64,000 nucleotides of DNA from contig NZ_JAIVCC010000002.1 in assembly GCF_020866905.1 (NCBI RefSeq), forward strand, positions 124,001 to 188,000. Direction: 5' to 3'. Below are positions 8,394-17,377 of this stretch, in pieces. Below the pieces are notes generated by a model. The model had not been told where the DNA came from, did not search any database, and worked only from the letters and a program-made list of their open reading frames with translations. Position 1 is the first letter of the stretch. Every line of letters starts with the position of its first letter. The position numbers and the translations under genes are program-made. Source of the stretch: Salinimicrobium sediminilitoris (GTDB lineage Bacteria; Bacteroidota; Bacteroidia; Flavobacteriales; Flavobacteriaceae).

Positions 8394-9172
8394 TAAATAT
8401 TATTAAATAAATAAAATAAACTAAACCCGGTGGTTATTATTGAAACAATCCCCTGCCAGCTATTGATAAATCCAGCAGATTTGACCCTTCTATAAGTGGG
8501 TTCAACATAAACGATGTCATTCTGCTTTAGGTAATAAAATGGATTCTCAAAAACCTCGGCACTGGTAAGATCCACCCTCCCATGAACGAGCTTTCCATCC
8601 TGCATTCTTACAATCAAAACATTTTCTCTTTTGCCATCATAAGACACGTCGCCAGCCATTGCAATTGCCTGAATAATGGATAATCTCTCGTCAGTTACTT
8701 CAATGACTGAACTACCAATTTCCCCTACAACTGTAACTTTGAAATTCATAATCCTTACACGAACAACAGCATCGCGAACGTATTCTTTAAGTTGGACAGT
8801 AAAAAATTCTTCCAGTTCTTCCCTTGTCTTACCCACAACAGGTACTTCCCCAAGAACCGGGAAATTTATATTACCGTCAATATCCACTAGATATCCCTGC
8901 ATCTGAGAGTTTTGACCACCCCCACCCTGACGGGATGAAGAAGTCATAATAAAGGGTTGAACAATTTCTTGATTTAAAGAAGAAACATCAATTTGCAATA
9001 CATCATTCACTTCAATTTCCGCCTGAAAATTTTCAGGAGCATTGAAATTCTGTAAGTCTTCTATTCCCTGAAAATAAACGATCTCGTCTCTCGTAGCGCA
9101 GGATGAAAAGAACAATACTGCAAGTGCAAAACCAAGGAACCGGTTAAAATATTCAAATTTCAGATTTATCAT
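8393..9172 (-). CDS. wza: Wza-like polysaccharide export lipoprotein
   Basis: A 259-residue protein with a signal peptide ending in a lipobox (VLFFSSC, Cys about residue 25), a Poly_export domain (EIEVNDVLQIDVSSLN, then GYLVDIDGNINFPVLGEVPV) and a SLBB segment (VVGEIGSSVIEVTDERLSIIQAIAMAGD). The last ~25 residues are hydrophobic (IVSIITTGFSLFYLF), typical of Bacteroidetes homologues. It should form the outer-membrane outlet for the polymer, paired with Wzc. It overlaps the preceding sugar dehydratase gene and the following kinase gene by one base each, so all three sit in one transcript. Confidence 0.95.
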   Translation of the reverse strand: MINLKFEYFNRFLGFALAVLFFSSCATRDEIVYFQGIEDLQNFNAPENFQAEIEVNDVLQIDVSSLNQEIVQPFIMTSSSRQGGGGQNSQMQGYLVDIDGNINFPVLGEVPVVGKTREELEEFFTVQLKEYVRDAVVRVRIMNFKVTVVGEIGSSVIEVTDERLSIIQAIAMAGDVSYDGKRENVLIVRMQDGKLVHGRVDLTSAEVFENPFYYLKQNDIVYVEPTYRRVKSAGFINSWQGIVSIITTGFSLFYLFNNI

Positions 9173-11157
9173 TAAATAGTTTTCTTTTCAGGATTCGGAA
9201 TAGAACTTAGTTTGTCAAGTTTTTCAAAGGTCGAGTTTTTACTCTTAAACTCAGGTACCAGCATTTTGAGTTTACCCACGACTTTATGACTCTTCAATTT
9301 ACTTGCAGATTTTATAATCTTCTCGATTGAAACATTTATTTCTTCATAGTTTCCCGGAGTATCTACTGCGATCATTATTTTTTTGTGATGGGTGGGAAGG
9401 GTTTTACTTTTATCACTTAGCAATTCTTCATAAAGTTTTTCTCCCGGTCTTAAACCTGTAATTTTAATTCCAATCTGTTTGTTTGGAATAAATCCAGCTA
9501 ACTTTATCATCTTAATAGCCAGATCCATAATCTTAACAGGTTCGCCCATGTCAAATATGAAAATTTCCCCACCTTTTCCCATTGCGCCGGCTTCTAAGAC
9601 TAATTGACAGGCTTCAGGAATAGTCATAAAATACCTAATTATATCCGGGTGCGTTATTGTCACCGGGCCTCCTTTTTCAATTTGTTTCCGGAATAGAGGT
9701 ACCACTGATCCATTTGAACCCAGCACATTTCCAAAGCGGGTAGTGATGAATTTTGTTCCACCTTCCATATTGGAACAGGCAGAGTGATACAAAGCCTGCA
9801 CATACATCTCTGCCGCTCTTTTGGAAGCCCCCATAACATTGGTCGGATTCACAGCCTTGTCTGTAGATACCATTACAAAATGACCTACTTTGTACTCCAA
9901 CGCAAGATCGGAAAGATTCTTAGTCCCCTGAATATTTACAAATACCGCCTCATGAGGATTAGCTTCCATTAAAGGTACGTGCTTATAGGCTGCAGCATGA
10001 TAGATCACGTCAACTTGTCTTTTCTGAAATAACAATTCAAGCCGTTTTCTATTCCCAACATCACAGATAATACAATTAAAATTAAGATCAGGAAATTTTC
10101 CCTGTATCTCTAATTGCAAGTTGTGCATGGGAGTCTCTGCCTGATCAAGAATGATAAGTAATTTAGGTTTATATTCCGCCACCTGCCTTACAATTTCACT
10201 CCCAATAGAACCTGCACCTCCGGTTACCAAAATTGTTTTTCCTGTTAACTGCTGTCTTTTGTTTTCCTTATTTAAAAGAATAGGCTCCCGATCTAAAAGG
10301 TCCTCGATCTGCAGTGATTTTACTTTATTAGAAACAGATTGCTCATCTTCGTAATTAGAGACAATGGGAGCATTAAAGACTTTAATATTATTTTCAAGAC
10401 ACTCCTCAACAAGGGAAAATTTTTCTTCAGCTGTCAGGGTATTTTCAGAAAGTATCAAAGCTGAGGCCCCTAAAGCTTTGGCTTCTGCACTTACTTTTAA
10501 ACCATTATATATCACAGGTTTTCCCAAAATACGAATATTTCGACGGGTATTGTCATTAGTAATAAATCCGCGGATGTCAAATCGTTTGGGATGTTCAATT
10601 TCTAAAGCGCCTGCAATTGAGATGGCATTTTCATCAGCCCCAAAAACTACTGCCTTTTCAAGGTTCTGATTCTTTTGTGTAGCCTTGAAATATTCGTAAA
10701 GTTGCTTTACAGATAACCTGAAAAGGAAAAGTAATGAAAACGACACCAGGAAATAAAAAATTAATCCCGCTACCAAATAAATTTTTTCTCCAACTAAGAA
10801 ATAGGTAAGATAATTGACAAATATAAGGGTGACAAAAGTACTGAAGCACGCCAACATAATTCTAAGCGCGTCCACATAGGAAGAATGTCTTATTAAACCA
10901 GAGTAGGTTCTAAAAACAAAAAAGAAAAAAATGTTTACCCCTACTACAAGAAACATCCTTTCATAAACAGAAAGGAAGTCATAGAAATTGGATGTAAGAT
11001 CTCTTAAAGCGATACCGGTAAGGAGGTCGGCCACAACAATTATTGAAATATCAATACCAAGAATGGCCCATCTCGGGAGGTATTTTATATTTCTAATATC
11101 CAGCCGACTTTCGCTGGATAAAATTTGTCTAAGGGCGTAATTTAACTTCCTACCCAT
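9172..11157 (-). CDS. Membrane-bound UDP-GlcNAc 4,6-dehydratase (PglF/CapD/WbpM family)
   Basis: The 661-residue protein has four predicted N-terminal membrane helices (within residues 30-150), a CoA-binding-like Rossmann domain, and a C-terminal short-chain dehydrogenase with TILVTGGAGSIGSEIVRQV and MVSTDKAVNPTNVMGASKRA. The STDK variant replaces the usual Ser-Tyr of SDR enzymes, as in PglF-type retaining dehydratases. The expected reaction is UDP-GlcNAc to the 4-keto-6-deoxy sugar, first step to UDP-N,N'-diacetylbacillosamine or related sugars. The matching aminotransferase, acetyltransferase, phosphoglycosyltransferase and glycosyltransferase lie directly upstream on the same strand, which supports the bacillosamine reading. 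Confidence 0.9.
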   Translation of the reverse strand: MGRKLNYALRQILSSESRLDIRNIKYLPRWAILGIDISIIVVADLLTGIALRDLTSNFYDFLSVYERMFLVVGVNIFFFFVFRTYSGLIRHSSYVDALRIMLACFSTFVTLIFVNYLTYFLVGEKIYLVAGLIFYFLVSFSLLFLFRLSVKQLYEYFKATQKNQNLEKAVVFGADENAISIAGALEIEHPKRFDIRGFITNDNTRRNIRILGKPVIYNGLKVSAEAKALGASALILSENTLTAEEKFSLVEECLENNIKVFNAPIVSNYEDEQSVSNKVKSLQIEDLLDREPILLNKENKRQQLTGKTILVTGGAGSIGSEIVRQVAEYKPKLLIILDQAETPMHNLQLEIQGKFPDLNFNCIICDVGNRKRLELLFQKRQVDVIYHAAAYKHVPLMEANPHEAVFVNIQGTKNLSDLALEYKVGHFVMVSTDKAVNPTNVMGASKRAAEMYVQALYHSACSNMEGGTKFITTRFGNVLGSNGSVVPLFRKQIEKGGPVTITHPDIIRYFMTIPEACQLVLEAGAMGKGGEIFIFDMGEPVKIMDLAIKMIKLAGFIPNKQIGIKITGLRPGEKLYEELLSDKSKTLPTHHKKIMIAVDTPGNYEEINVSIEKIIKSASKLKSHKVVGKLKMLVPEFKSKNSTFEKLDKLSSIPNPEKKTI

Positions 11158-11184
11158 ATATTTTTATTTTCAAAACTTTTATAA

Positions 11185-12318
11185 CTACAGAAAATCTTTA
11201 ATTGCAGTTCTTATCCTGTTTTTTTCTTCCTCTGTTAGGTTTGAACCTGAGGGAAGACATAATCCACTTTCAAAAGCCGCCGCCGCAACTCCATTTCCGT
11301 AGAAAGGAGCGTCTTTGAACACAGGCTGCAGGTGCATAGGCTTCCAGAGAGGTCTGCTTTCAATATTGTATTTTTCAAGATGCTCCCTTAGAGCACTTGT
11401 ATCAAAATCACCATTATTTTCTGCTTTAATGACCGTGAGCCAATGGTTACAAAAATAAGTATTTTCAGGCTCACTTAATACTTTTACCTCTTTTACTGTG
11501 CTGAAAAGCTCCCGGTAAAATTCGTTCATCTCTCTTCTATTCAACACATGTGCATCAAGAACCTCCATTTGTCCTCTCCCAATTCCAGCCGATACATTGC
11601 TTAATCTGTAATTATAACCAATCTGGCTGTGTTGGTAATGTGGAGCGGCATCTCTTGCCTGGGTAGCCAGAAAGATCGCCTTTTCTTTCATTTTACGATC
11701 TCTCGTAACAAGGGCTCCTCCTCCGGAGGTAGTGATGATCTTGTTCCCGTTAAAGGAAAGAATGCCGTATTTCCCAAAGGTGCCACATTTTTGCCCCCTA
11801 TACGTACTCCCCAAAGCTTCAGCACTATCCTCTATTACCGATATATCATATTTCCCGGCTATAGCGTGGATTTCATCCACTTTATATGGCATCCCATAAA
11901 GGTGTACCGCAATAATAGCCTTTGGTTTTTTGCCTTTTTCAATCCTATCTATAATTGCTTTTTCTAAATATTCCGGTGAAATATTTAAAGTCTCTTCTTC
12001 ACTATCAATAAAAACTGGTGTTGCACCCTGGTAAATAATTGGATTAGCCGATGCAGCAAAGGTAAGGCTCTGGCATAAAACCTCATCCGCTCGTTCCACA
12101 CCACAAAGAATAAGCGCCAAATGAAGAGCTGCAGTACCGGAACTTAATGCTGCAACATTCACCCCCTCACCTAAATATTTTTCAATATCTTCTTCAAAAC
12201 CTGAAACGTTCGGACCTAAGGGTGCAATCCAGTTTTCCTCAAAAGCCTTGTCAATGTATTTTCTTTCATTTCCTCCCATATGAGGAGAGGATAAATAGAT
12301 CTTAGATTTGTTCATCAT
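11185..12318 (-). CDS. PglE-like PLP sugar aminotransferase (DegT/DnrJ/EryC1 family)
   Basis: The 377-residue enzyme shows the fold-type I aminotransferase features ALSSGTAALHLALILCG, HLYGMPYKVDEI, VIEDSAEALGSTYRGQKCG and the PLP lysine in FNGNKIITTSGGGAL. The start MNKSKIYLSSPHMGGNERKY is typical of the PglE/PseC-like branch. It should transfer an amino group from glutamate to the 4-keto sugar made by the PglF-like enzyme. Its 5' end overlaps the acetyltransferase gene by 17 nt, so coupled expression is likely. Confidence 0.85.
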   Translation of the reverse strand: MMNKSKIYLSSPHMGGNERKYIDKAFEENWIAPLGPNVSGFEEDIEKYLGEGVNVAALSSGTAALHLALILCGVERADEVLCQSLTFAASANPIIYQGATPVFIDSEEETLNISPEYLEKAIIDRIEKGKKPKAIIAVHLYGMPYKVDEIHAIAGKYDISVIEDSAEALGSTYRGQKCGTFGKYGILSFNGNKIITTSGGGALVTRDRKMKEKAIFLATQARDAAPHYQHSQIGYNYRLSNVSAGIGRGQMEVLDAHVLNRREMNEFYRELFSTVKEVKVLSEPENTYFCNHWLTVIKAENNGDFDTSALREHLEKYNIESRPLWKPMHLQPVFKDAPFYGNGVAAAAFESGLCLPSGSNLTEEEKNRIRTAIKDFL

Positions 12319-12919
12319 TAATTTCAGAAATTTTAATCACTTTTCCCGGATTACCCACCACAGTGGAAAAATCCTGGACATCTTCAATAATTACTGCACC
12401 GGCACCTATTGTACACCATTTGCCAATTTTAATCCCTGGAATTACTAAAGCCCCCATGCCAATATGGGAACCTTCGCCAATTTTCACTCCCCCTGCCAAA
12501 ACAGCACCGGGCGAAATATGCACAAAATCTTCAAGCAGGCAATCATGTTCGGTGATACTACCTGTATTTAAGATGCAATGTTCTCCAATTATTGTATCGG
12601 CATTAATGGCGGCATTTGCCATGACTACCGAACCATTCCCTAATTCCACTGATTTATCTACAGTTGCCGTGGCGTGGCTAATACCCCGAAAGAAATTTCC
12701 TTTGAGCCTCAAAGCAATTCTTTTTCGAATTAGATTATTCCCTACCGCAATAATGGTCTTTTTCTTGAGAATTTCAGGTGTTATTTCATGAACTACTGGA
12801 TATTCATATATTCCGGTTATCGCCTTATTATCATCAATAATATGGTGGATCTCTTCCATCCTTGAATGAACAAGATCAATAATCACTTTTGCATGTCCGC
12901 TGGCACCGTAGATATTCAT
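12302..12919 (-). CDS. PglD/NeuD-like sugar O/N-acetyltransferase
   Basis: At 205 residues it has the PglD-type N-terminal nucleotide-sugar-binding part (MNIYGASGHAKVIIDLV) and a left-handed beta-helix built of hexapeptide repeats (about residues 95-190, e.g. ISPGAVLAGGVKIGEGSHIG). The catalytic-type His appears in NTGSITEHDC. Next to PglE- and PglF-like genes, acetylation of the 4-amino group of UDP-4-amino-4,6-dideoxy-GlcNAc to give UDP-N,N'-diacetylbacillosamine is the most likely reaction. It ends one base into the start of nothing downstream but overlaps the aminotransferase gene by 17 nt. Confidence 0.85.
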   Translation of the reverse strand: MNIYGASGHAKVIIDLVHSRMEEIHHIIDDNKAITGIYEYPVVHEITPEILKKKTIIAVGNNLIRKRIALRLKGNFFRGISHATATVDKSVELGNGSVVMANAAINADTIIGEHCILNTGSITEHDCLLEDFVHISPGAVLAGGVKIGEGSHIGMGALVIPGIKIGKWCTIGAGAVIIEDVQDFSTVVGNPGKVIKISEINDEQI

Positions 12920-13524
12920 TAATTATTTCCATTAAACGGCTCTGTTGTAGCCATGTTCGCTGTATTCACCCCTTCAGATTTTATAACTTTTAGGAAGGTC
13001 ATCCACAATATCTTTATATCCACCAGAAAAGATAAATTCTCTACATACCAAACGTCCAACTCCAGTTTTTTGCTCCAGGAAATTGCGTTCCTTCCATTGA
13101 CCTGTGCCCAACCGGTAATTCCCGGTCTTACCAAATGTCGTTTCTGCTGCCTCGGAGTATAAAGCTCTAAATATTCCGGGAGTAAAGGGCGAGGACCCAC
13201 CAAACTCATATCTGCTTTAAGAACATTGATCAATTGTGGAATTTCATCTACAGAAGTCTTTCTCACAAATTTTCCGGTTGCTGTTAGTCTATCAGAATCG
13301 GGAAGCAAATTTCCATCAGAATCTTTAGCATCTGTCATGGTTTTGAATTTAATAATTCGGAAAATTTCTCCGTTCTTTCCCGGACGCCGTTGCAGAAAGA
13401 ATGGGTTTCCCCGGTTTGCAATGGTAAGTAACAAAGTTAAGAAAAGCAGGAAAGGACTGAGGAGCAATAATCCAGTGAAAGCAGCTAAAAAGTCGAGCAA
13501 AGGTTTAATAATGTTTCTGTACAT
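12919..13524 (-). CDS. PglC-like initiating phosphoglycosyltransferase
   Basis: This 201-residue monotopic enzyme has a single N-terminal re-entrant hydrophobic helix (about residues 8-32) and the bacterial sugar transferase core FKTMTDAKDSDGNLLPDSDR, TSVDEIPQLINVLKADMSLV, GPRPLLPEYL and RPGITGWAQVNGRN. Its short form, without the WbaP/WcaJ membrane domain, matches PglC. It should transfer a phospho-sugar, probably diacetylbacillosamine, from UDP to undecaprenyl phosphate on the cytoplasmic face, starting each repeat unit. Confidence 0.9.
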   Translation of the reverse strand: MYRNIIKPLLDFLAAFTGLLLLSPFLLFLTLLLTIANRGNPFFLQRRPGKNGEIFRIIKFKTMTDAKDSDGNLLPDSDRLTATGKFVRKTSVDEIPQLINVLKADMSLVGPRPLLPEYLELYTPRQQKRHLVRPGITGWAQVNGRNAISWSKKLELDVWYVENLSFLVDIKILWMTFLKVIKSEGVNTANMATTEPFNGNN

Positions 13525-13555
13525 ATACAGTTAGGAAATTTCCTGGTTGGCTAAA

Positions 13556-14719
13556 TTAGGCTTTTGTAATTTCCTGCTCCAAGGTTTTGTATTCCTTTAA
13601 CAAAATATGCCAGAATTCTTTGCGTTCATAATCTTTACAAACTTTTTCCCGGCTATTTTTAGAGAGTTCCATCCTTAATTTTTCATCTGCAACCAGTTTT
13701 TCCATTGCCTTAAAAAGACTTTTCTCATTTTTAACTGGAATTACAATACCATTAATCCCGTCTGAAATGATCTCATTACAGCCGTTGATATCGCTTACAA
13801 TTGAAGGAAGCTCCATTGCTCCCGCCTGCATTACTACATTAGGAAATCCTTCCCGGTAACTTGGAAATGCCAGAATATCAGAAATTGCCAGGAATGGCCT
13901 CACATCAACCTGGTAACCCGTAACAGTGATTTTTGGATGTTTCTCGATTATTCTATGAATTGAAGGAGAAAGTGGATCCAGTTCTTCCTCGAAAGGTCCC
14001 ACCAGAAGCAATGACATTTTCGGAAATTGAAGTTGCAGTCTTTGGAAAGAGCAAACCAATTCGCTAATACCCTTTTCCGAAACCAGTCGACCAACAAAAA
14101 TAAATACCAGGTCATCTTCGGGTATCTTCCATGCCTTGCGCAGGGAAGTTTTGTTTTCTGCGGAAAATCGGTCCGGATCAAAATAGACGGTATCTATACC
14201 ATTGGAACTGCCTTTTCCCAGAACCTTAAGTTTCCCCTTCTTTACAAAACCTTCCTTTAAAATAATTTCCTTCAGTCCATGGGAATTAGGATAAACTTTG
14301 TATGCAAGACTGTAGGTAAACTTCTCCACCTGCTCAAGTATCTTTCTTTTAATACCAACAGTTTCCATTAGGGGCATTCCGGCAACGGTATGTAACCGTA
14401 TTGGCACTCCCGCCATCTTTGCAGCCAACATTCCCACAATTCCTGCTTTTGGAGTATGAGTGTGAACGATTTCTGGTTCAACTTTTTTAAAGTACCGGTA
14501 AAGCCTAAACACTGCTCTAAGGTCTTTTAAAGGAGTAATTTCTCTTGTCATTTCTACATGAAAGGTGCCGACACCATTCTCCCGACCATACTTTTCAAGC
14601 CGTTCTTTTTCGGCCGAAACTGCAATCACATCAAAGTAATCATTCATAAAAGAAAGCTGTCCTTCCAGAAGTTTTTCAAGAGAAAGTGGAATGGTAGTAA
14701 TACGAACGAGTTTGGGCAT
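13556..14719 (-). CDS. PglA-like family 4 glycosyltransferase
   Basis: At 387 residues it has a GT-B fold with N-terminal VRITTIPLSLEKLLEGQLSF, the EIVHTHTPKAGIVGMLAA loop, and the GT4 C-terminal signature FVGRLVSEKGISEL and FPSYREGFPNVVMQAGAME (E-x7-E region). Lying immediately upstream of the PglC-like gene, it probably adds the second sugar to the lipid-linked first residue. The 177-nt region before its start holds no gene. Confidence 0.85.
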   Translation of the reverse strand: MPKLVRITTIPLSLEKLLEGQLSFMNDYFDVIAVSAEKERLEKYGRENGVGTFHVEMTREITPLKDLRAVFRLYRYFKKVEPEIVHTHTPKAGIVGMLAAKMAGVPIRLHTVAGMPLMETVGIKRKILEQVEKFTYSLAYKVYPNSHGLKEIILKEGFVKKGKLKVLGKGSSNGIDTVYFDPDRFSAENKTSLRKAWKIPEDDLVFIFVGRLVSEKGISELVCSFQRLQLQFPKMSLLLVGPFEEELDPLSPSIHRIIEKHPKITVTGYQVDVRPFLAISDILAFPSYREGFPNVVMQAGAMELPSIVSDINGCNEIISDGINGIVIPVKNEKSLFKAMEKLVADEKLRMELSKNSREKVCKDYERKEFWHILLKEYKTLEQEITKA

Positions 14720-14896
14720 AGAATGAATCCTGAGGTAAAACCATACATTTTAGAAATGGAAGACCTTAAATAATTGTTAATAAAAAACTTTAAATTTGAA
14801 ACGAATATGTTCGGTATTATGTCAGAAATAAAAATATGAAAATGAAATTTTTATTAAACCTTGAATGACAGTCAACTGTTCAATGGAATTCTCTTT

Positions 14897-15865
14897 TTAA
14901 TCTTTTTGCTCTTTAAATATTGTATTAATTTCATTCATGTTGGCAGATTGAAAATTATATTTCATTTTGCACAATTTAAAATGGTCTAGAATAATTTTAA
15001 GATCATTAATATTTTCAGCAGGGTAGTTTCCAAAATTGTGGGGATGCCACCACAAATGATAAATCTGTTTATTACGGGCAGCATATGTCATTTCTGATTT
15101 GATTCTTTTAATTTTTAAAGTATTTAAAATTTTGTTCGGGGAATGCGGACGCAATAGCCTACTTGCTTTCTGAGATATAGGGTTATTTTGTTCTTTTGTG
15201 TAAAAATAAGACTTATTCCTAGGACCAAAATATGCATCTCCTGTTCGGAAAACTTTCGTGACAAGGGAATCGGTTTGGGTATTTTTCCAGTACCAGTCTT
15301 CTGGGTTTGAACGAACACTTTCAATTCCTAAATTCCGGCAAACCTCAAGATATTTCTCATTAAATTGATTTCGAGGAAAAACAAGAGATCTTAAATTGAT
15401 ATTCATATTCCTGGCAAGCAAAATACTTTTTTTTAAATCCTGCTTAAAATCCTCAACATCTTGTCCCGGCTCCAAACAGTAGAAGTGCGAATAAGTATGG
15501 GTACCTATCTCCTGAAATGGTGTTTTTTGAATTATGTGGATTAGATCCCTGGCAAAAACATATTTTTCTGTACCTGGTGCTTCTATAATGGAATTTGCAA
15601 AAATGTAGGGAGAGAGTTGTTTTTCAGTATATTTTGGTAGTCTTTCTGGAATATTATTTTCCCATTCTTTCCAATTTTTATTAAAAAGCATTCCAACAAC
15701 AGCCCATGTAGCATGGATATCATAGTCTCTAAATATTCTCAATACTTGTGGAATTATTCTACGGGTATTTCTGAAGTAGGTTTCTCGCTCTCTGTAATCC
15801 ACTTTATCAAAAATCCCCCAAAGAAGCTCCATATCTAAAGAAATAACTAAATGCCCATTATTCAT
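14897..15865 (-). CDS. Polysaccharide deacetylase-family protein (NodB-like)
   Basis: The 322-residue protein opens with LVISLDMELLWGIFD, a NodB motif 1 form, and carries the motif 2 histidines in IGTHTYSHFYCLEPG and a late IYHLWWHPHNFGNYP that could supply the catalytic His. There is no signal peptide, so it probably acts in the cytoplasm on a lipid-linked or nucleotide sugar. A second, more compact deacetylase lies at 24269-25138. Substrate not determinable here. Confidence 0.75.
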   Translation of the reverse strand: MNNGHLVISLDMELLWGIFDKVDYRERETYFRNTRRIIPQVLRIFRDYDIHATWAVVGMLFNKNWKEWENNIPERLPKYTEKQLSPYIFANSIIEAPGTEKYVFARDLIHIIQKTPFQEIGTHTYSHFYCLEPGQDVEDFKQDLKKSILLARNMNINLRSLVFPRNQFNEKYLEVCRNLGIESVRSNPEDWYWKNTQTDSLVTKVFRTGDAYFGPRNKSYFYTKEQNNPISQKASRLLRPHSPNKILNTLKIKRIKSEMTYAARNKQIYHLWWHPHNFGNYPAENINDLKIILDHFKLCKMKYNFQSANMNEINTIFKEQKD

Positions 15866-16171
15866 AAGCCTTTAAACTTTTTTACAATTTTTAATAAGAT
15901 GTTGATCAATTGGCATTCAAAAAGAGTATGAAGAGTTTTTTATCATCCGCTGTTCCTTGTATTTTCACAATTCATTAAAATTTTCCAGATTCAAAACTAT
16001 TTGGATCTAAAGTTTAATTCCTTCACAAGCTAAACTTTTAAAATAAAGATGAGGAATTTCAAAAGATCAAAACTTGTTGCTTATTCTTCTGATCATAAAT
16101 TTATTATAAAAATTTAAAGACAAATAGAGCAGGAATTTTTAGCTATTAAACCAGTCTTTTCGTGCTTTGAT
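15866..16171. other. 306-nt gene-free spacer
   Basis: AT-rich spacer with no credible reading frame. On the minus strand TAGTTTTG at 15999-15992 matches the -7 consensus, about 127 nt before the deacetylase start, but no TTG lies at standard spacing (the nearest is 26 nt away). No terminator-like hairpin is evident. Confidence 0.4.
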
Positions 16172-17377
16172 CTATGTTACCTTTATTATTTCACCTTTTT
16201 TTCTTTTGATTTCTCTGATCTTTAAAATTCTTTGATATTTCTTGCTTGCCAAATAGTAGTAGATAACGAAAAAAAGAAAATACATTACCATAGATTTTTG
16301 CCGCATTATAATTCCAAGGTTAGACATTACAAAAGTCATAGCAAGGGAAGTCATAAAGAATACTACGAAACTCATTTTAACCAAGGAAGGTGATTTCCTT
16401 ATAAAAGTTATAAAATCTCTTTTCACTATCTTAAAAGCTAAGATAAGATATAACAGGTTTTCTGCTGACACAATAAGACCGAGAATACCCGGAGCATCGA
16501 AAAACAATGGTCTAAACCAAAAAGTAAATAACTTTACAGGTAAAGGATAATTAGCCATATCAACTCCAGACCCTGCATCCTCACTCAAGCCTTCCGCTCT
16601 GGACGAGGTGAAATCTTGAAAATCTTCCACAACATTTTCAGATTCATTAAGATTTACAACTGCCAAAACCTGGTCTTGAATTAAAATTAATATTCCAATC
16701 ATCATAACAAAGGCCAATATTTTTTGTGGCATGGAAATTTTTTTATTTCCACTCATGAATCCGAGACCTGCTCCAATTGCCAAGAACATGAAAACATGGG
16801 GTCTGACATGATATGTGATTAAAGCTCCCAAAACCATAAAAAACCACCTCTTCTTTGGTTCTTTTAAAGCGTATACAAACATCATGATCCCTAAAAATAT
16901 AACTGACCCTTTTCCGAGCGATGATGTCCAAAAGTGCATATTTGGCAAAAACAGTAAGACGAATAAGAAATCCCAGCGTTTAAATAATTTGATCTTAACC
17001 GGAATATTTTCTCTAATAAAAAGGTAGGTAAATATAAAACCAAGATACCCTATCCAGGAAAATATCACCATTACTACCACGTAGGGAAGATCCAGAACAC
17101 TCGTAAAAGGGTAAGCTATAAAATCAATAAAGGTAGTACTGGTACCATAAAGATCAAACCAGTCTCCTGTAAACGAGCGGGTATTTCTATAATAGTTCTT
17201 AGAATCCGAAGGATTGTTTAACGCATAGATATAATATGTTAACCAAAATATTAAATGATAAAAATATAATTTGTTTAATAGAGAAATGGAAAAAAACTTA
17301 TGCCTCTTGCGAAAAAACCCAAAAATCCCCTGATTTACCAGATATAAGAACAACGCTAGAAATATGGCTCCAATCAT
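16172..17377 (-). CDS. Wzy-like polysaccharide polymerase (EpsG/O-antigen polymerase type)
   Basis: The 401-residue protein is almost wholly hydrophobic, with about ten membrane helices and a larger loop near residues 215-260 (DLNESENVVEDF region). The tract ITYHVRPHVFMFLAIGAG resembles the conserved region of Wzy and EpsG polymerases. It is the only polymerase candidate in the window, and polymerisation of undecaprenyl-linked repeats at the periplasmic face is the inferred role. Wzy proteins diverge strongly, so the call rests on topology, length and neighbours. It starts one base after the preceding acetyltransferase gene ends. Confidence 0.65.
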   Translation of the reverse strand: MIGAIFLALFLYLVNQGIFGFFRKRHKFFSISLLNKLYFYHLIFWLTYYIYALNNPSDSKNYYRNTRSFTGDWFDLYGTSTTFIDFIAYPFTSVLDLPYVVVMVIFSWIGYLGFIFTYLFIRENIPVKIKLFKRWDFLFVLLFLPNMHFWTSSLGKGSVIFLGIMMFVYALKEPKKRWFFMVLGALITYHVRPHVFMFLAIGAGLGFMSGNKKISMPQKILAFVMMIGILILIQDQVLAVVNLNESENVVEDFQDFTSSRAEGLSEDAGSGVDMANYPLPVKLFTFWFRPLFFDAPGILGLIVSAENLLYLILAFKIVKRDFITFIRKSPSLVKMSFVVFFMTSLAMTFVMSNLGIIMRQKSMVMYFLFFVIYYYLASKKYQRILKIREIKRKKGEIIKVT

